Assembly (NCBI GenBank): GCA_028751875.1
Contig: CM054155.1
Coordinates: forward strand, 2,730,673 to 2,794,672
Direction of reading: 5' to 3'
Length of the DNA stretch: 64,000 nt
DNA from: Rapana venosa
Lineage: Eukaryota; Mollusca; Gastropoda; Neogastropoda; Muricidae
Shown: positions 47,085 to 59,092 of the stretch, one piece after another
How positions within the stretch are numbered: the stretch's first letter is position 1
Layout of the letters: each line of letters opens with the position of its first letter
Position numbers and translations under genes: made by a program
Notes under the pieces: model-generated
Databases searched by the model: none
What the model was told of the DNA's origin: nothing
The model's input: only the letters and a program-made list of their open reading frames with translations

Positions 47085-47380
47085 GGGACTGATAGCTCAG
47101 TGGGTGCTACGCCCCAGCCAAGGTTAAGCAGCATCCAGCGTGGTTACCACTTGGATGGGTGATCATTTGCGCGCCTTGGCTTCAGCACAGTCCCCCAGTA
47201 CACCCAGCTGTAAATGGGTACCTTCCTCTTTAGGGTCAGGGAAGGTAAAGCAGCGAGGGAGAGGAGATGGGCGCCGCCCTCAATATGCTGGCCGCTAGAG
47301 GAGTGAGGTCTCTGATGCCTTGCTTCCCTACGACCTTATAGGTTATGGGACTCCTTTACTTTACCAGGAGGTGGCCATAA
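47085..47380 (+). mobile_element. 5S rRNA/tRNA-like chimeric SINE
   Basis: Begins with a tRNA-like A box TAGCTCAGTGGG (47,093-47,104). Next come bases resembling the 5S rRNA internal promoter: 'aggttaagcagcatccagcg' and 'accacttggatgggtgatca' (47,120-47,165), where 5S genes have GTTAAGCA and ACTTGGATGGGTGA. A third part, 'acccagctgtaaatgggtac', leads to a 3' region ending near 'ctcctttactttaccagg'. It is too short and diverged to be a 5S gene. Confidence 0.8.
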
Positions 47381-48280
47381 CAAATTAAAGAATCTGGGCA
47401 AAGTAAAATGTTTCAAGAATACAAAATCATAACGAAAAGGAATGACTTTTTTGTTTGTTTTGTTGGTTGGTTTGGGTTTTTGGTTTATAGTTTGTTGTTG
47501 TTGTTTTATAAAGCTAAAAGGTGTCACATACAGACTGCAGGGAAGGAAAAGGGGGGGGGGGTAGCGGTGCAGGGATGGAATGAAGGCAACGGGGGGTGGA
47601 ATAAACAGTCACTGCAATCTGTAATGGACACATAAGGCTGAAAGCAGGTGACCCTTCCGTGAGTAGCAGACACAAGAAGCATAGTAACTGATGACACTGT
47701 TCCTGCACTGAGCATGTGTTGGGGCTGCCACCAGGCTTTCTGACACAGCCCCGCATATACAGAGAAAAGGGCTGTCTGCCAACACCAGTGGAAACTGTTT
47801 GTAGGGGAAAGAACCATCATAGTTCTCATGAGCACTGCTTCAGCTTCCAAGTTTAGTTTGAACTTGTTTTAACTCAGGCTTCTGGTGGTGGCTCGAACAC
47901 TAGGCTATACCCCCCTTCCCTCAAAATCTTTAAAGAAAAACAAAGACCATCATTTGCCAATAGGAATGGACGACATAATAAAAACATTTATGCACCTGGT
48001 ATTGAGTCAGGACATCATCCCCTACAACAGATGTGGCCACCTAGATCGTTGACGAGTACAAGTATACTGTATATACGAAATAACTGAAGGACAAAGGAAG
48101 GGCGGCGGAGGAGGAGGAGGAGGAGGCGGAGGCTGCACCAGCACTGGCTGAACTGTGTAGGCCTATAGGTCAAGGAGGAACTATTTCCTGACGTTGACCT
48201 AGTGACACTGATAAAAGCCTGCCTTTGGAAATTTTGTTCAATTTAATCATTTATTTATTCTTTTATTTCAAGGATTGTAT
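47381..48280. other. No supported gene
   Basis: Minus strand 47,524-47,850 is open in all three frames for about 200 bases, which does not discriminate. (GGA)n at 48,103-48,130. Confidence 0.35.
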
Positions 48281-48282
48281 TG

Positions 48283-48425
48283 TATGTTTGTCCGTCGTGT
48301 TCGACAATGACCTCCAAAACAGCAGAGGAGGCAGCTGCTGTTTCGAAATTGGGCAGAAATTTGATCAGTACATCCCCACTCTCTCGGCCAAGTGGGCTTA
48401 AGGACAGTCAGCGTTGGAGATGTTC
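48283..48425 (+). mobile_element. Unclassified repeat element (copy 1 of 2)
   Basis: 'ccaaaacagcagaggaggca' + 'gctgct' and 'gagcagaaattt'-like sequence recur at 54,165-54,345. Confidence 0.6.
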
Positions 48426-49084
48426 TCCAAAGGCCAACTAGCCCCCAGGATAATAGAATCCTGGATATGTGTGATGAACAAAGTGAACTGAACACTGTCA
48501 AATATACAACAGGAGCAGGAGAATACAGAGATTTCAGCAAAAAGATCAAGAAAGACATGAAAAAGGCCAAAAAAAAGGATAGATTGAGAAACAATGCTCA
48601 GACATGGAAACAATTTGGCTAAGAACAACAGCAGAAGAGCCTATTAAATTGTAAAAAAGCTCACACAACAGAAGCATGCAAGAGTCAACAACATCGAAGA
48701 CAAGGACGGGAACTGCCTCACAGAGGAAACAGATATCATCAACAGATGGACAGAAGACTGTTTAGAGCTCTACAACAATCAGACACAAGGTGACCCCAGC
48801 GTACTTAAGTCAAGACTCGTCAGAGGATGATGACTTCCCTATCCTTTGTGACAAAGTTGAGGCAGCAATCAAATCGCTAAAAATTGGGAAAGCTGCAGGC
48901 ATTGACAATATCCCAGCAGAGCTGATCAAACATGGGAGACAACAGCGATAGATATGCTCACAAGAATTTGCAACAAGATCTGGCATACCGCAAGTAGCCA
49001 ACACCTTGGACCCAATCACTCATCATTATGCTCCCCAAGAAAGGCAATCTACAGCAATACCAGAACTATATCAGCCTTTTAAAT

Positions 49085-49262
49085 TTTTAAAATTTTATTC
49101 TTTTATATCAAGGATAACAGAATAAGCACTTATGTGCTTTTTTTTACATCTAGTCCCCGTGTGTATGCGGTTGTGTAAATTCTGTCATCTGTTCCCACTG
49201 GCACACAATGGCCTACTCTTACGAAAAGCGGAACAGGATTTAACGTGTGCGCCAGTAAAGTA
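49085..49262 (-). mobile_element. SINE-A nested in the RTE copy
   Basis: Tail first ('tatatcaaggataacagaat'), then 'tacgaaaagcggaacaggat'. 5' truncated. LINE coding resumes at about 49,263. Confidence 0.93.
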
Positions 49263-50257
49263 ACGTTAAAAGTCATCTTGAATAGACTTAAGCCACAGGT
49301 AGAAGAGATCATCGCTGAAGAACAGGCAGGCTTCTGCCTGAAGTACCACAGAACAAATATTCAACTTGCGAGTTCTGTGTGAAAAATACAACCAGCACCA
49401 ACAGAAACTGTGCCACGTCTTCATAGACATGAAGGCGTCTGACTGTGTATGGCATGATGCATTATGGGCCACAATGAAAAAGTACAACATGGGACAAGAT
49501 CATCCAGGCCATCAAAGAGCTATACGCAAAAGCCACCAGCGCCGTGCTTGTCCAAGGCACGGTTGGAGAATGGTTCTATACCTCAGTGTGAGTCCGTCAA
49601 GGCCATCTCCTATCACTGACACTGTTCAATGTCTTCCTTGAGTGCATAGTGACTGATGCCTTAGAAGATCACACTGGCACAGTCAGTATTGGAGGGCGGA
49701 CAATCACCAGCCTCAGGTTTGCCCATTACATTGACGGACTGACAGGAAATAAACAGAAACTAGCCAACCTAGTGTACCACCTGGACAAAACATCCTCCAG
49801 ATATGGCATGGAGATCAGTGTCGTGAGACAAAACTCATGACAAACAGTGCCCAGCCAATCACTACGAAGATCACAGTCAGTGGAAAAGAACTTGAGGTTG
49901 TAGATCACTTCAAGTACCTTGGAGCTATTATTACTGACGAAGGTTCAAAGACCGAAATCTGCGCAAGAGCTACACAAACAGTAGAAGCAATAGTGAAGCT
50001 CAAGACCATCTGGAAAGACCGAAACATCTCTCTCAGGACCAAGGTCAAGCTACTGCATGCATTTGTCATCTCCACATACCTGTATGCATGCAAATCATGG
50101 ACATTGAATGCAAATCTACAAAGATGGATTCAGGCTTTGGAGATGAGATGCCCCAGAAGACTCCTTGACATTTCATACACGGACCACATTGCCAACGAAG
50201 AAGTCCGACAAACCATCAGCCAACAAGTAATTTCTCTGTATCTGAGATCAAAAAGTT

Positions 50258-50282
50258 TTTGAATTTGAATTTGAATTTGTAA
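50258..50282. repeat. (TTTGAA)n short tandem repeat
   Basis: 'tttgaatttgaatttgaat' inserted in the LINE coding region. Confidence 0.85.
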
Positions 50283-50578
50283 AACAGTACGACGACCTGC
50301 TGAGCACAGTCAAGAAAAGGAAACTCATGGTATGGACATGTGACAAGATCAGATGGGCTCTCCAAGACCATACTGCAAGGAAAGTGCAGAGGAAAAGAAG
50401 GCGAGGCAGGCTGAAGAAGAAATGGGCAGACAACATCACTGAATGGACCGGGAAGAGCTTCTCCACAACCCAGGCACTTGCCCACAACTGTGCAAATGGA
50501 GCCAGCTGATGCAACGTTCGTCACTGCAGTGCCCCTACCACCCTGGAAGGGGTTATGGAAGCCGATGAGATGATGAGA

Positions 50579-50757
50579 TGAATGGAATAAGCACTTATGA
50601 GCTTTTTGACATCCAGTCCCAGTGTGGATGCAGTTTTGTAAATCTTCTCATCTGTTCTCATCAGAATACAATGGCCTACTCTTCCGAAAAGCGAAAAGCG
50701 GAACAGGGTCTAATGTCTGCACAAGATGTTCTGCATGCATTGGCACATGGACCTGGT
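50579..50757 (-). mobile_element. SINE-A, 5' truncated
   Basis: 'aatggaataagcacttatga' to 'gttctgcatgcattggcaca'. It starts precisely at the (GATGA)n tail of the RTE copy. Confidence 0.92.
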
Positions 50758-51100
50758 AAGCCTAGCTATTAGCTTACTAGCCTACTGGACTGGTATTAGC
50801 CTAGTGGTGATGACTGGTTGATGGTAGGTCCCAAGGCTGTGATCAGCTGGGAGGGCGAGGAGGTAAAGTCATGTTTTCCTCCAGTCCCTGAATCGAGAAA
50901 TCTCCACAGGGACTTTAATATAATCACAACAGTAATTCATTTTTCTTATTTTCCGCCTTTCATTCCGTTTATTTGCTTGTTTATGTTTTGTTTTAGATAT
51001 TTCATTTAATACATATAATTTTTATTTGATTGCATTTATTCTTTCTTCCATTACACTTCTCCCTGTCATTATTTTTCATCAAAGGCCCATGCACACACAC

Positions 51101-51106
<6 letters not shown>

Positions 51107-51172
<66 letters not shown>

Positions 51173-51186
51173 GTGTGTGTGTGTCT
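51107..51186. repeat. (TC)n microsatellite
   Basis: About 35 CT repeats, then GT repeats. Confidence 0.96.
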
Positions 51187-51448
<262 letters not shown>

Positions 51449-51449
51449 C

Positions 51450-52335
51450 CCCACTTGAAGCTCCATCTTGACCGAGGCTGGGACTTGACACCAGGGAAAG
51501 ATGGTGACACCCTTTTGGGTGTTACAACTGTGTAGTGTGTGTCCAAGTTTTATGACTTCTTAGATACACACAAAGGCTGTGTGGAGTCCCACCCTTTCCC
51601 TTATCTTCACTTGCAGCAGTCACAGTAGTGTAGCTCTCTCCTCCACAACAGGTGAGTGTGTGTGTGTTTTTATGCTTCAGCCTGTTGTGCCATGCTCTGA
51701 CTGCCCCACCCCCCCCCCCCCCCCCCCCTTCAACATTTCATGTTGTCTGGTGTTATCCATCTGTCCACTCTCTTCAAGATAAAGCTTTAAAATTCAAACT
51801 TTAATGTGTGCCTGGAGTTTGTAACTAAAATTGGGCAAAGAAAGGGCAGGGGGGGATGTGGGGGGGTGTCTTTTCCAACCTTTTCCTATGTCTGAGAACA
51901 AGTAGAAGTCCGTTATCCTGTAGGCTAGGCCTAGCGCCTAACCAGCTACTGGGATAGCTGGCCTACACCTACCCCTTGTCTGACATAGGGTAGCCTACAA
52001 AGGCCTGACACAGTCCACAGTCCACACAAGACTTGAACAATCCAATTACCATCTTGCTCTTGGACATGTCTGGGACTTTCCACTGTTTTGTTGCCACCCC
52101 AACTATTTTGTCACTTTGTACCCACTTACACCCCTATAAAATACGTTTTGTTTCCTTACTAAGATCTTCCCTCCCATTATCTATCCATACTTTTCAGCGG
52201 CCACCCCCATCTCCATCACCATGTAGGCCTACAGGCAAGCTGTGCCCACATGCTTGCATGTGTGCCTGCCTGGTGTGTGTGCGCGTGTGTGTGATATTGG
52301 TGTGTTTTTATTTCGTTCATGAATGATTACATAAG
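51450..52335. other. No supported gene
   Basis: Poly-C tract at 51,708-51,728; otherwise unrecognised. Confidence 0.4.
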
Positions 52336-52339
52336 TATA

Positions 52340-52445
52340 AATTATTTAAATGTAAGCACTTTGATTTGTTCCTTTGCAAGATTCAGCGCTATATAAATTC
52401 CATACATTATTATTAATATTATTATTATTGTTATTATTATTGAGT
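52340..52445 (+). mobile_element. (ATT)n-tailed L2/CR1-like 3' terminus
   Basis: 'atgtaagcactttgatttgt', 'gattcagcgctatataaatt' then ATT repeats. Confidence 0.85.
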
Positions 52446-52789
52446 GGCCAACCCAGTCATGCACATGCACCAAAATGCGTGCACACTAGGTTACTGCAGA
52501 GCAGTAGTCCTAGGCTAGCTTATATGGAAACCCTTCCTACACTAGGCCTATTTCGACTAGGCCTATACCCTCTACACATACTCCACCCTCCCCCTCCCTC
52601 TCTCATCTCATTGCTCACCTCTCCCACCTCCCCTCTCTCCTCAGCTTCCTCCCTCTAGGCTACACCACACACACACACACACAAAAGCAGAGGCCTCACA
52701 TCATAGGCCTACTGGATCACCAGGCTTGATCCAGGCCTAGTCTAGGGGCAAGACAGCCTGCCTACTGGACAGCACACATCAGCATCATT

Positions 52790-53060
52790 GGGGTTTCAAT
52801 CCCTTTTTAAACCCGACCGTCCACAAGACCTTGAATGGGACTATTCAGGGTGCTCCCCTTTGGGGTGAGACCATAAACTGGGGATTGCAACATGGACTTA
52901 AGGCAAGGAGAAGAACCTTGGCAAGAAGAGAGTTGTGCTTGGCTAAATTCTGTAGAAAAAAAAGTTAACAGGGAAAGCATTCTTGTAGGAAATAAATAAT
53001 ACACAGCACCCTCTTGTGGGGATGGGCTCTTTCTATGGCAATCATCTGGAATTTCAGAGA
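52790..53060 (+). mobile_element. SINE-C, degenerate copy
   Basis: 'ctttggggtgagaccataaa', 'cttggctaaattctgtagaa' and 'cagcaccctcttgtggggat' follow the order in the copy at 29,515-29,935. Confidence 0.65.
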
Positions 53061-53074
53061 GCCAGAGAGAGAGA

Positions 53075-53145
53075 GACGCTTTGACGCTTTGACCAATTTA
53101 TTGTCATTGCCCAAAGTGGCCTATTGACAAGGGGGGTTATACACG
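53075..53145 (-). mobile_element. Non-LTR 3' terminus with (GACGCTTT)n tail
   Basis: 'gacgctttgacgctttgacc' then 'aatttattgtcattgcccaa'. Read minus, an AATAAA-bearing UTR end followed by an octamer tail. Confidence 0.6.
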
Positions 53146-53409
53146 ACTTTCTTTTGTAAATACAAATAAATACAAGAAAAATCACATGATGCATTTAACG
53201 TAATGAAAACCAAAAAACAAAAAATGAGCTCTTATGAAGGGATACGACTTTAAGCTCTGACGTAAACTCAGTTTCAAAATGAACACAAAGTAATAACAAG
53301 GATGAACAATAGGAACCAATAAGCAATAACTAAAATAATGAAAAGAACATTCTAGAATGCTATATTAGACCATCCATTGACATTGTATGTGAAATTTTCA
53401 AAAATATTC

Positions 53410-53439
53410 TTGCTCTCTCTCTCTCTCTCTCTCTCTCTC

Positions 53440-53493
<54 letters not shown>
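53410..53493. repeat. (CT)n-(GA)n palindromic microsatellite
   Basis: A CT run turns into a GA run at CTCGAG, making a perfect inverted repeat at the junction. Confidence 0.95.
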
Positions 53494-53497
<4 letters not shown>

Positions 53498-53589
53498 TTA
53501 TGGCTGGCAGTGGGGGTGTATAATAGGCCTGAAAGGGCAACACAACACCCCCTCCCCCCCACACACACACACTGCAGGGGGCTTGTGCA

Positions 53590-53615
53590 CCCACCACACG
53601 CAGGCACACACACAC

Positions 53616-53646
<31 letters not shown>

Positions 53647-53715
53647 TATATACATACATACACACACACTGCAGCTGCACATGCGTGCACACACACGCCC
53701 ATGTGTGTACCCACG

Positions 53716-53763
<48 letters not shown>

Positions 53764-53832
53764 GCTGCACATGCGCGCACACACACGCCCGTGTGTGTAC
53801 CCACGCCTCACACACACACACACACACACAGG
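53590..53832. repeat. (CA)n with a ~97-bp duplicated block
   Basis: The block 'actgcagctgcacatgcg' to 'acccacgcctcacacac' occurs twice (about 53,668 and 53,757). Confidence 0.92.
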
Positions 53833-54164
53833 GGTGGCAGAGGAGGCCAGCTCTGACACACTTGGCCTGCATGCAAGTAGGCTAGGCCCTAGGCTGTAAG
53901 TCTGACAAGACTGTTAATTAACCTAGGCCTGGCATAGCTGACACCTTGGGAGGATTGCTCTAGTATAGGCTAGGCCTAGCCACTCATTGAAATCTCCATT
54001 CTCTGTATCAAGCTGGTCATCTGGGAGCTTCACAGACATAGGTCTATAAAACTACATCTTATCCTAGACTAGGTCTACCACTACTTTTCTCCCACAAATC
54101 ATCCTAGCCACTGACAAGCTGTCAGTTTTTAATTCTTCCTTTCTTTTGTGTTCAGCAATTTAAC

Positions 54165-54480
54165 TTCCAAAACAGCAGAGGAGGCAGCTGCTATTTAGGA
54201 AATTGAGCAGAAATTTTCTTATCCTGGAGGTGCCTTGCCCCCCCCCCCCCCCCCCCCCCCCACCACACACACACACACTCTCTCTCACAGCCAAGATGGC
54301 ATATAGGCAGTCAGGGTTGGAAGTCAAGCCTCTTAGTCAGTGAGTCATAGGCAAACTAAGCTGTAAATGGGAATTCCTTGAGTGGGTAACAGGGAAACAG
54401 GGAAAGGCAGTGGTCACAGACAGCTTTGCTGTTACCCCCAGTGTCAACCTTTAATCAAGGACTGTGATAAAGCCCAGGGG
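54165..54480 (+). mobile_element. Unclassified repeat element (copy 2 of 2)
   Basis: 'ccaaaacagcagaggaggca' and 'tgagcagaaattttctt' as at 48,283. It continues with 'aagctgtaaatgggaattcc', reminiscent of the third part of the 5S-like SINE. Contains a poly-C tract of about 20 at 54,238. Confidence 0.6.
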
Positions 54481-54532
54481 CTGAAGGCAACCTGACTTGT
54501 GGGACAAGGGCCCTAGGCCTATAAAAGTGATT

Positions 54533-54567
<35 letters not shown>
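54533..54567. repeat. (TC)n microsatellite
   Basis: Pure CT run. Confidence 0.95.
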
Positions 54568-54569
<2 letters not shown>

Positions 54570-54635
54570 AAAAGACTTGAAAGCCATGACAATCAAGTTT
54601 TAGTGGTCCACCTGTCTCCTTTGATTTCAAACTTG

Positions 54636-54962
54636 GGGAGGGGATAGCTTGTGGTTAGAGGGTCTGGTGTTACCGCCCTTCATCTGACAGCAGAGGTTCA
54701 AGCCCAGGTTCCAGCCACTTCAAGGGACTTCTCCTCTGGAGTTAACATCAGTGCCCACTCCACTCCTGAAAGACCTTTGAATGAGACTATACACCGAGGC
54801 AGAACATCTTGCACTTGCACAGTTAAAACCTGATCCACCTTTTGGAAGAGAAGTGCAGAGGGAAGGGATGGCAAAAGAAATTAATAACAAATGGCAGGGG
54901 AACTGGGATGGAGGTAAAAGAGGCATGATTGTTTATTCTATTGTCTTTGAATTAAAAGAAAA
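54636..54962 (+). mobile_element. SINE-A, old copy
   Basis: A-box-like TAGCTTGTGG, B-box-like AGGTTCAAGCC, 'gttaacatcagtgcccactc' and 'cagaacatcttgcacttgca'. Ends 'ttgtctttgaattaaaagaa'. Confidence 0.82.
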
Positions 54963-55113
54963 AAACCTAACTTTTAAAATGATACCTGATAAAATAAGAT
55001 TATAAACACAGTCCACATACACATATTCAACAAAGAAACACAATTCTAAGCTGATTCATACATAAACACTAAGGCACAAAATATATTGATTATAGCTAAG
55101 TAAAATATGAGGA

Positions 55114-55114
<1 letters not shown>

Positions 55115-55175
<61 letters not shown>

Positions 55176-55208
55176 TGAGAGAGAGAGAGGAAGAGAGAGA
55201 GAGAGATT
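55115..55208. repeat. (GA)n microsatellite
   Basis: Long GA run with interruptions. Confidence 0.96.
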
Positions 55209-55355
55209 TGACTGATTGGTTGATAATTTTCATGCCCAAGGGTAACAGATAAGTATTAACATACTGTTTTATTATCGGGCCCTTGCCCTGAGAAAGGATT
55301 ATCATTAGTAATCACAGCTAATAATTTCAAGCAAACATAAAACAACCTTATTTTG

Positions 55356-55580
<225 letters not shown>

Positions 55581-56439
55581 CAAGTCAAGTCAAAATGACC
55601 TTTATTGAGGGTAAAAGATTAAGTTTATAAAACTTTTTTTCATGCTGCCCTCACAAAACAATTTTTTAAAAAGAAGAAAATGGACATGTAAAAGCATTCA
55701 AAAGACAATGTTAATCTATGTTGAAAGCAACAAAACTAAAGGAGGAGTTTTGTATATAGATCCAGACCTCACAATGCAAAATAAACAAAACCCAAGACAA
55801 CACAACATAAGCGCAGTCATATGGACAAATAATAAAATACAAAGTAACAAGGATAACAATAACAATTTACAAACCAGTCAGATGTATGGTAAGCTTGAGC
55901 TTTATGCTTTGTGAACTTACACTTTGTCCATCAGGTGTTTCTTCACAAGTTTCTTAAACGTTTGTTTTGAAGGAGCTGATTTAAAAAAGGGAGGTAGATT
56001 ATTCCACAATGTTCTTCCTGGATAAGCAAGGCTTGACTTATAGAGATTATCACGGAGCTTGGGCAAAAACAGTCTTTGAGTAGGCCTGTTTTTATTGGCA
56101 GCAAAACTTTCACAGTTTTCTTTTTATGGCTTTTCCGTTTAATATATTGTACATATATAGACACTTGTTAAAATGCAGACTGTCTTTGAGTGGAAGAATA
56201 TCTAATTCTTTGTAGTTGGTCTTGGATAGTATAATTATTAGGATTCAATCCGATTAGTTTGACAGCTCTTTTATGTAGGCCGCTTATATCCTTTAGGTTT
56301 GCTTCACTGGCACTATTCCATAAGGAAGAAACATAATTTATGAGATAGAATAATTATGTGCATGAAAGAATAGTTTTCGAGACTGTAGATTTAGAAAATT
56401 CTTGATTTTTCTAAGTTGATATAATTTTACTGAGATTTT

Positions 56440-56552
56440 AAAGAGTACTAGATACAGTAGCCTAATTGACAATGATTTATCCTGGTCACATTATTTCCTA
56501 ATGTGACCAGGATAAATCATTGTCAATTAGGCTACTGTATCTAGTACTCTTT
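56440..56552. repeat. Perfect 54-bp hairpin (inverted repeat, 5-base loop)
   Basis: Left arm 56,440-56,493 and right arm 56,499-56,552 are exact reverse complements; the loop is TTTCC. The left arm continues the LINE sequence, so the right arm is a foldback copy. Confidence 0.98.
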
Positions 56553-56664
56553 TGTCCTTGGATAAATATTGGCGTAAATGGAGAAGGCAATTTCTGTCTT
56601 TTTTGCCGAGTGGTTATAAACATACACTTTATTTTATTTGAAAAATGGGACATAAAAATAATCG

Positions 56665-56825
56665 AGTTAATAATAAATGGAACTTATATAGCGCTATATC
56701 TTGCAAAGACAAATCAAAGCGCATGCATTCAACCTAATCTTACACAGTCATGCAATCAATGATAAATAATCAATAGTTTAAACAAACAGATATTACAAAC
56801 ATGGTGCGCTGCAGACAAAATCTAT
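56665..56825 (-). mobile_element. (ATT)n-tailed L2/CR1-like 3' end, nested in the LINE
   Basis: 'gttaataataaatggaactt' then 'atatagcgctatatcttgca' and 'cttacacagtcatgcaatca'. Confidence 0.85.
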
Positions 56826-57287
56826 GAAATAAAATTTCAAGAGTTCTGTACATTCAATAAGTTTATCCAAATCTGTTTGCATATCACTCATAAGCTGGTT
56901 TGGATCGCTGTTGTGACATTAAATTGATGTATCATTAGCAAACATTTCACATGAACAAGGAATATACAGAGGCGTGGCATTGATATAGATAGAGAAAAGA
57001 AGTGGTTCTAATGCTGATCCCTGTGGTAGGCCTATTCCATATTTCACAGGTAATAAGGACGATCTCCTAGGCCCAATTTGAACAAATTGTTGACTATTAG
57101 AAAAAAAAAAGTTGTTGAATATTACTAAGAAATGAGTCTAAAAATGTTAACACTTGTTGAAAATTCTATAGCTTTTAATTTTTTTTTTTTTTTTAATGAG
57201 GAGTGGTTAATAACGTCAAAAGCTTTAGCTAAGTCGAGAAATAGCACTCAGGAAATTTCAGTGTGTGTGTGTGTGTGTTTATTTTTT

Positions 57288-57640
57288 ATTAAAAAAAAAA
57301 AAATTCTTTAATTCCGAGGATTATGGAATAAGCACTTATGTGCTTGTTTACATCCAGTCCCCGTGTGTATGCAGTTTTGTAAGTTTTTTAAAAAACCTGT
57401 TCCCAGGCACACAATGGCCTACTCTTTCGAAAAGCGGAACAGGCTTTAACGTATGCGCAAGATGTTCTGCGTGGGTTCACAAACGGGGCCTCGGCTAATA
57501 GTATCATCCAAAGGACTTTTAGGGGCGAATGGAGTCTGCGAAAGTATCCTCTTGAACGAGAATCGAACCCAGGTCGTCAGATTGCAAGCGCAATGTTCTA
57601 ACCACGAGGCTATCCCGTCCCCTATCCCGTCCCCGCGCGC
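57288..57640 (-). mobile_element. SINE-A, full-length copy
   Basis: Read minus: A box TAGCCTCGTGG, B box GGGTTCGATTCTC, full body, 3' hairpin AAGCACATAAGTGCTT and 'ccataatcctcggaattaaa'. The 5' boundary carries a duplicated 'cccctatcccgt'. Confidence 0.94.
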
Positions 57641-57644
57641 GCGC

Positions 57645-57685
<41 letters not shown>

Positions 57686-57748
57686 GTGTGTGTGCGCGCG
57701 CGCGCGTGCGTGCGTGCGTGTGTCTACGTGCGTGCGTGCGTGCGTTCG
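57640..57748. repeat. (GT)n-(GC)n-(GTGC)n microsatellite
   Basis: Includes alternating purine-pyrimidine CGCGCG blocks on both sides, Z-DNA prone. Confidence 0.95.
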
Positions 57749-57749
57749 A

Positions 57750-58245
57750 TTTCATTTTACGTCTATTCACAAGTTGTGATATGGCTGGATCAGTGTTTGA
57801 GGGTGGAGGCACACATATTTGAATACCAGTTGACATGTAAATGGAAATCAAAATACTAACCTACAATTAAAAAATAAAAGAGAGAAAAAAACCCAACAAG
57901 AAACCCCCCTCTACAATACTGTTTGTCATACCTAAGTACAACAGGCAAAAATAAAGAAATACCCCCCCCCCCCCCCCCCCAAATCATCACAACTATAACA
58001 AGAACTAACAAGTGAACAATAAAAACCATATTCTAACAACAACCAATGAAAGGAACTATATTCCACCAAAAGAGAAAATGAGTAAAGTCCGTAATAATCA
58101 TAATAAAGAACTAACTGGACTATGCAATAACGATTTGAAAAATTTACACATCAACAGAGGATCACTGAAGACTGCCAATGAAGATAATGAGGTAAGAATG
58201 GGTATGTAGGCTTTCAGCATCTGGCATATTAGTCTATGTTTAACA
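57750..58245. other. No supported gene
   Basis: Poly-C tract at 57,962-57,980; AT-rich remainder. Confidence 0.4.
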
Positions 58246-58246
58246 G

Positions 58247-58740
58247 TTAAGATGTGATCACATATGCACAAAAAACGTGTCCAATAGTCTTAGAACAGCT
58301 CAATGTCCATCTGAGGGCCAGAAATACAATCTGTTTTATACGGTAACAAGCTGTTTCTTGTTTTTTAACACAAGACTCAAGGTGTACCATTTCTCTGTAT
58401 ACATCTAAACAACCAACTCTCTTTTTCTCACACAGGAATAACTTTTGCTGTGCCTTTTGAATGATTTGATGGCATTCTTGCAGTGACAAATGGAGTTTCA
58501 GATTCACTCCCTGTTTTGCTAAAATGTCCACTTTTTCGTTATAATATATACCAGAGTGAGATAGAATCAAACAAAAACTTAGATCTGAGCCTTTTAAAGT
58601 GAGGCAATGAATTAAATGACAAATTCCGTTGACTAGTTCAGATCTAACTTTTCTTTGCATAGAACTGATTGCTTGAATTACCGATTTTGAGTCAACACAA
58701 AAAGTGCGTGTCTGCGTGCGTGCGTGCGTGCGTGTTTTAT
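58247..58740 (-). mobile_element. LINE fragment with RNase H domain
   Basis: Minus frame: CVDSKSVIQAISSMQ, then LSFCLILSHSGIYYNEKVDI and LAKQGV, the pattern of the RNase H domain (DSK and the S-H-GI-NE-D-LAK segment) of I/Jockey-type non-LTR elements. It continues through a post-RNase H region (CVKKQETACYRIKQI). The upstream part is cut off by the SINE-A at 58,745. Confidence 0.82.
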
Positions 58741-58744
58741 TAAA

Positions 58745-59092
58745 AAAAAAAATTATTCTTTTATATCGAGGATAATGGAATAAGCACTTATGTGCTTTTT
58801 TTTTTACATCCAGTCCCCGTGTGTATGCCGTTTTGTACATTTTGTCATCCGTTCCCACCGGCACACAATGGCCTACTCTTACGAAAAGCGGAACAGGATT
58901 TAATGTGTGCGCAAAATGTTCTGCGTGCGTTCGCACACGGGGCCTCGGTTTATAGTCTCATCGAAGGACTTTTGGGGAGAGTGGAGTTTGCACTGATGTT
59001 AACTCCAGGGGGAAAATATCCCCTTGAACGGAAATGAATCCGGGTCTTCAGATTGCGAGCGCAATGTTCTAACCACTAGGCTATCCCGTTTC
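58745..59092 (-). mobile_element. SINE-A, full-length copy
   Basis: Read minus: A box TAGCCTAGTGG, B-box-like 'gacccggattcatttcc', body 'gttaacatcagtgcaaactc' and 'ttacaaaatgtacaaaacgg', and 3' end with AAGCACATAAGTGCTT. Inserted at the RNase H LINE. Confidence 0.95.

Larger units (their letters stand above)
48440..50578 (+). mobile_element. Third RTE-like LINE copy (same family as LINE-1), dead and interrupted
   Basis: Plus-strand pieces follow the LINE-1 protein order: YRDFSKKIKKDMKKAKKK (about 48,520), 'attgacaatatcccagcaga' (IDNIPAE, 48,901), LCEKYNQHQQKLCHVFIDMK (49,366), VSIGGRTITSLRFAHYIDG (49,680), HFKYLGAIITDEGSK (49,905), WTLNANLQRWIQALEMRC (50,097) and RRGRLKKKWADNITEWTG (50,400). 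The catalytic FADD is FAHY, many frames are broken, and a SINE-A sits inside. The tail is (GATGA)n at 50,562-50,580. Confidence 0.92.

Noticed and set aside
47085..47180. 5S rRNA gene
   Set aside because: Only the internal promoter region resembles 5S; the rest of the 120-nt molecule is missing and a repeat tail follows.
47524..47850. Cysteine-containing 108-codon minus frame, possible secreted peptide
   Set aside because: All three minus frames are open over the same stretch, and no splice signals, signal peptide or family motif support one of them.
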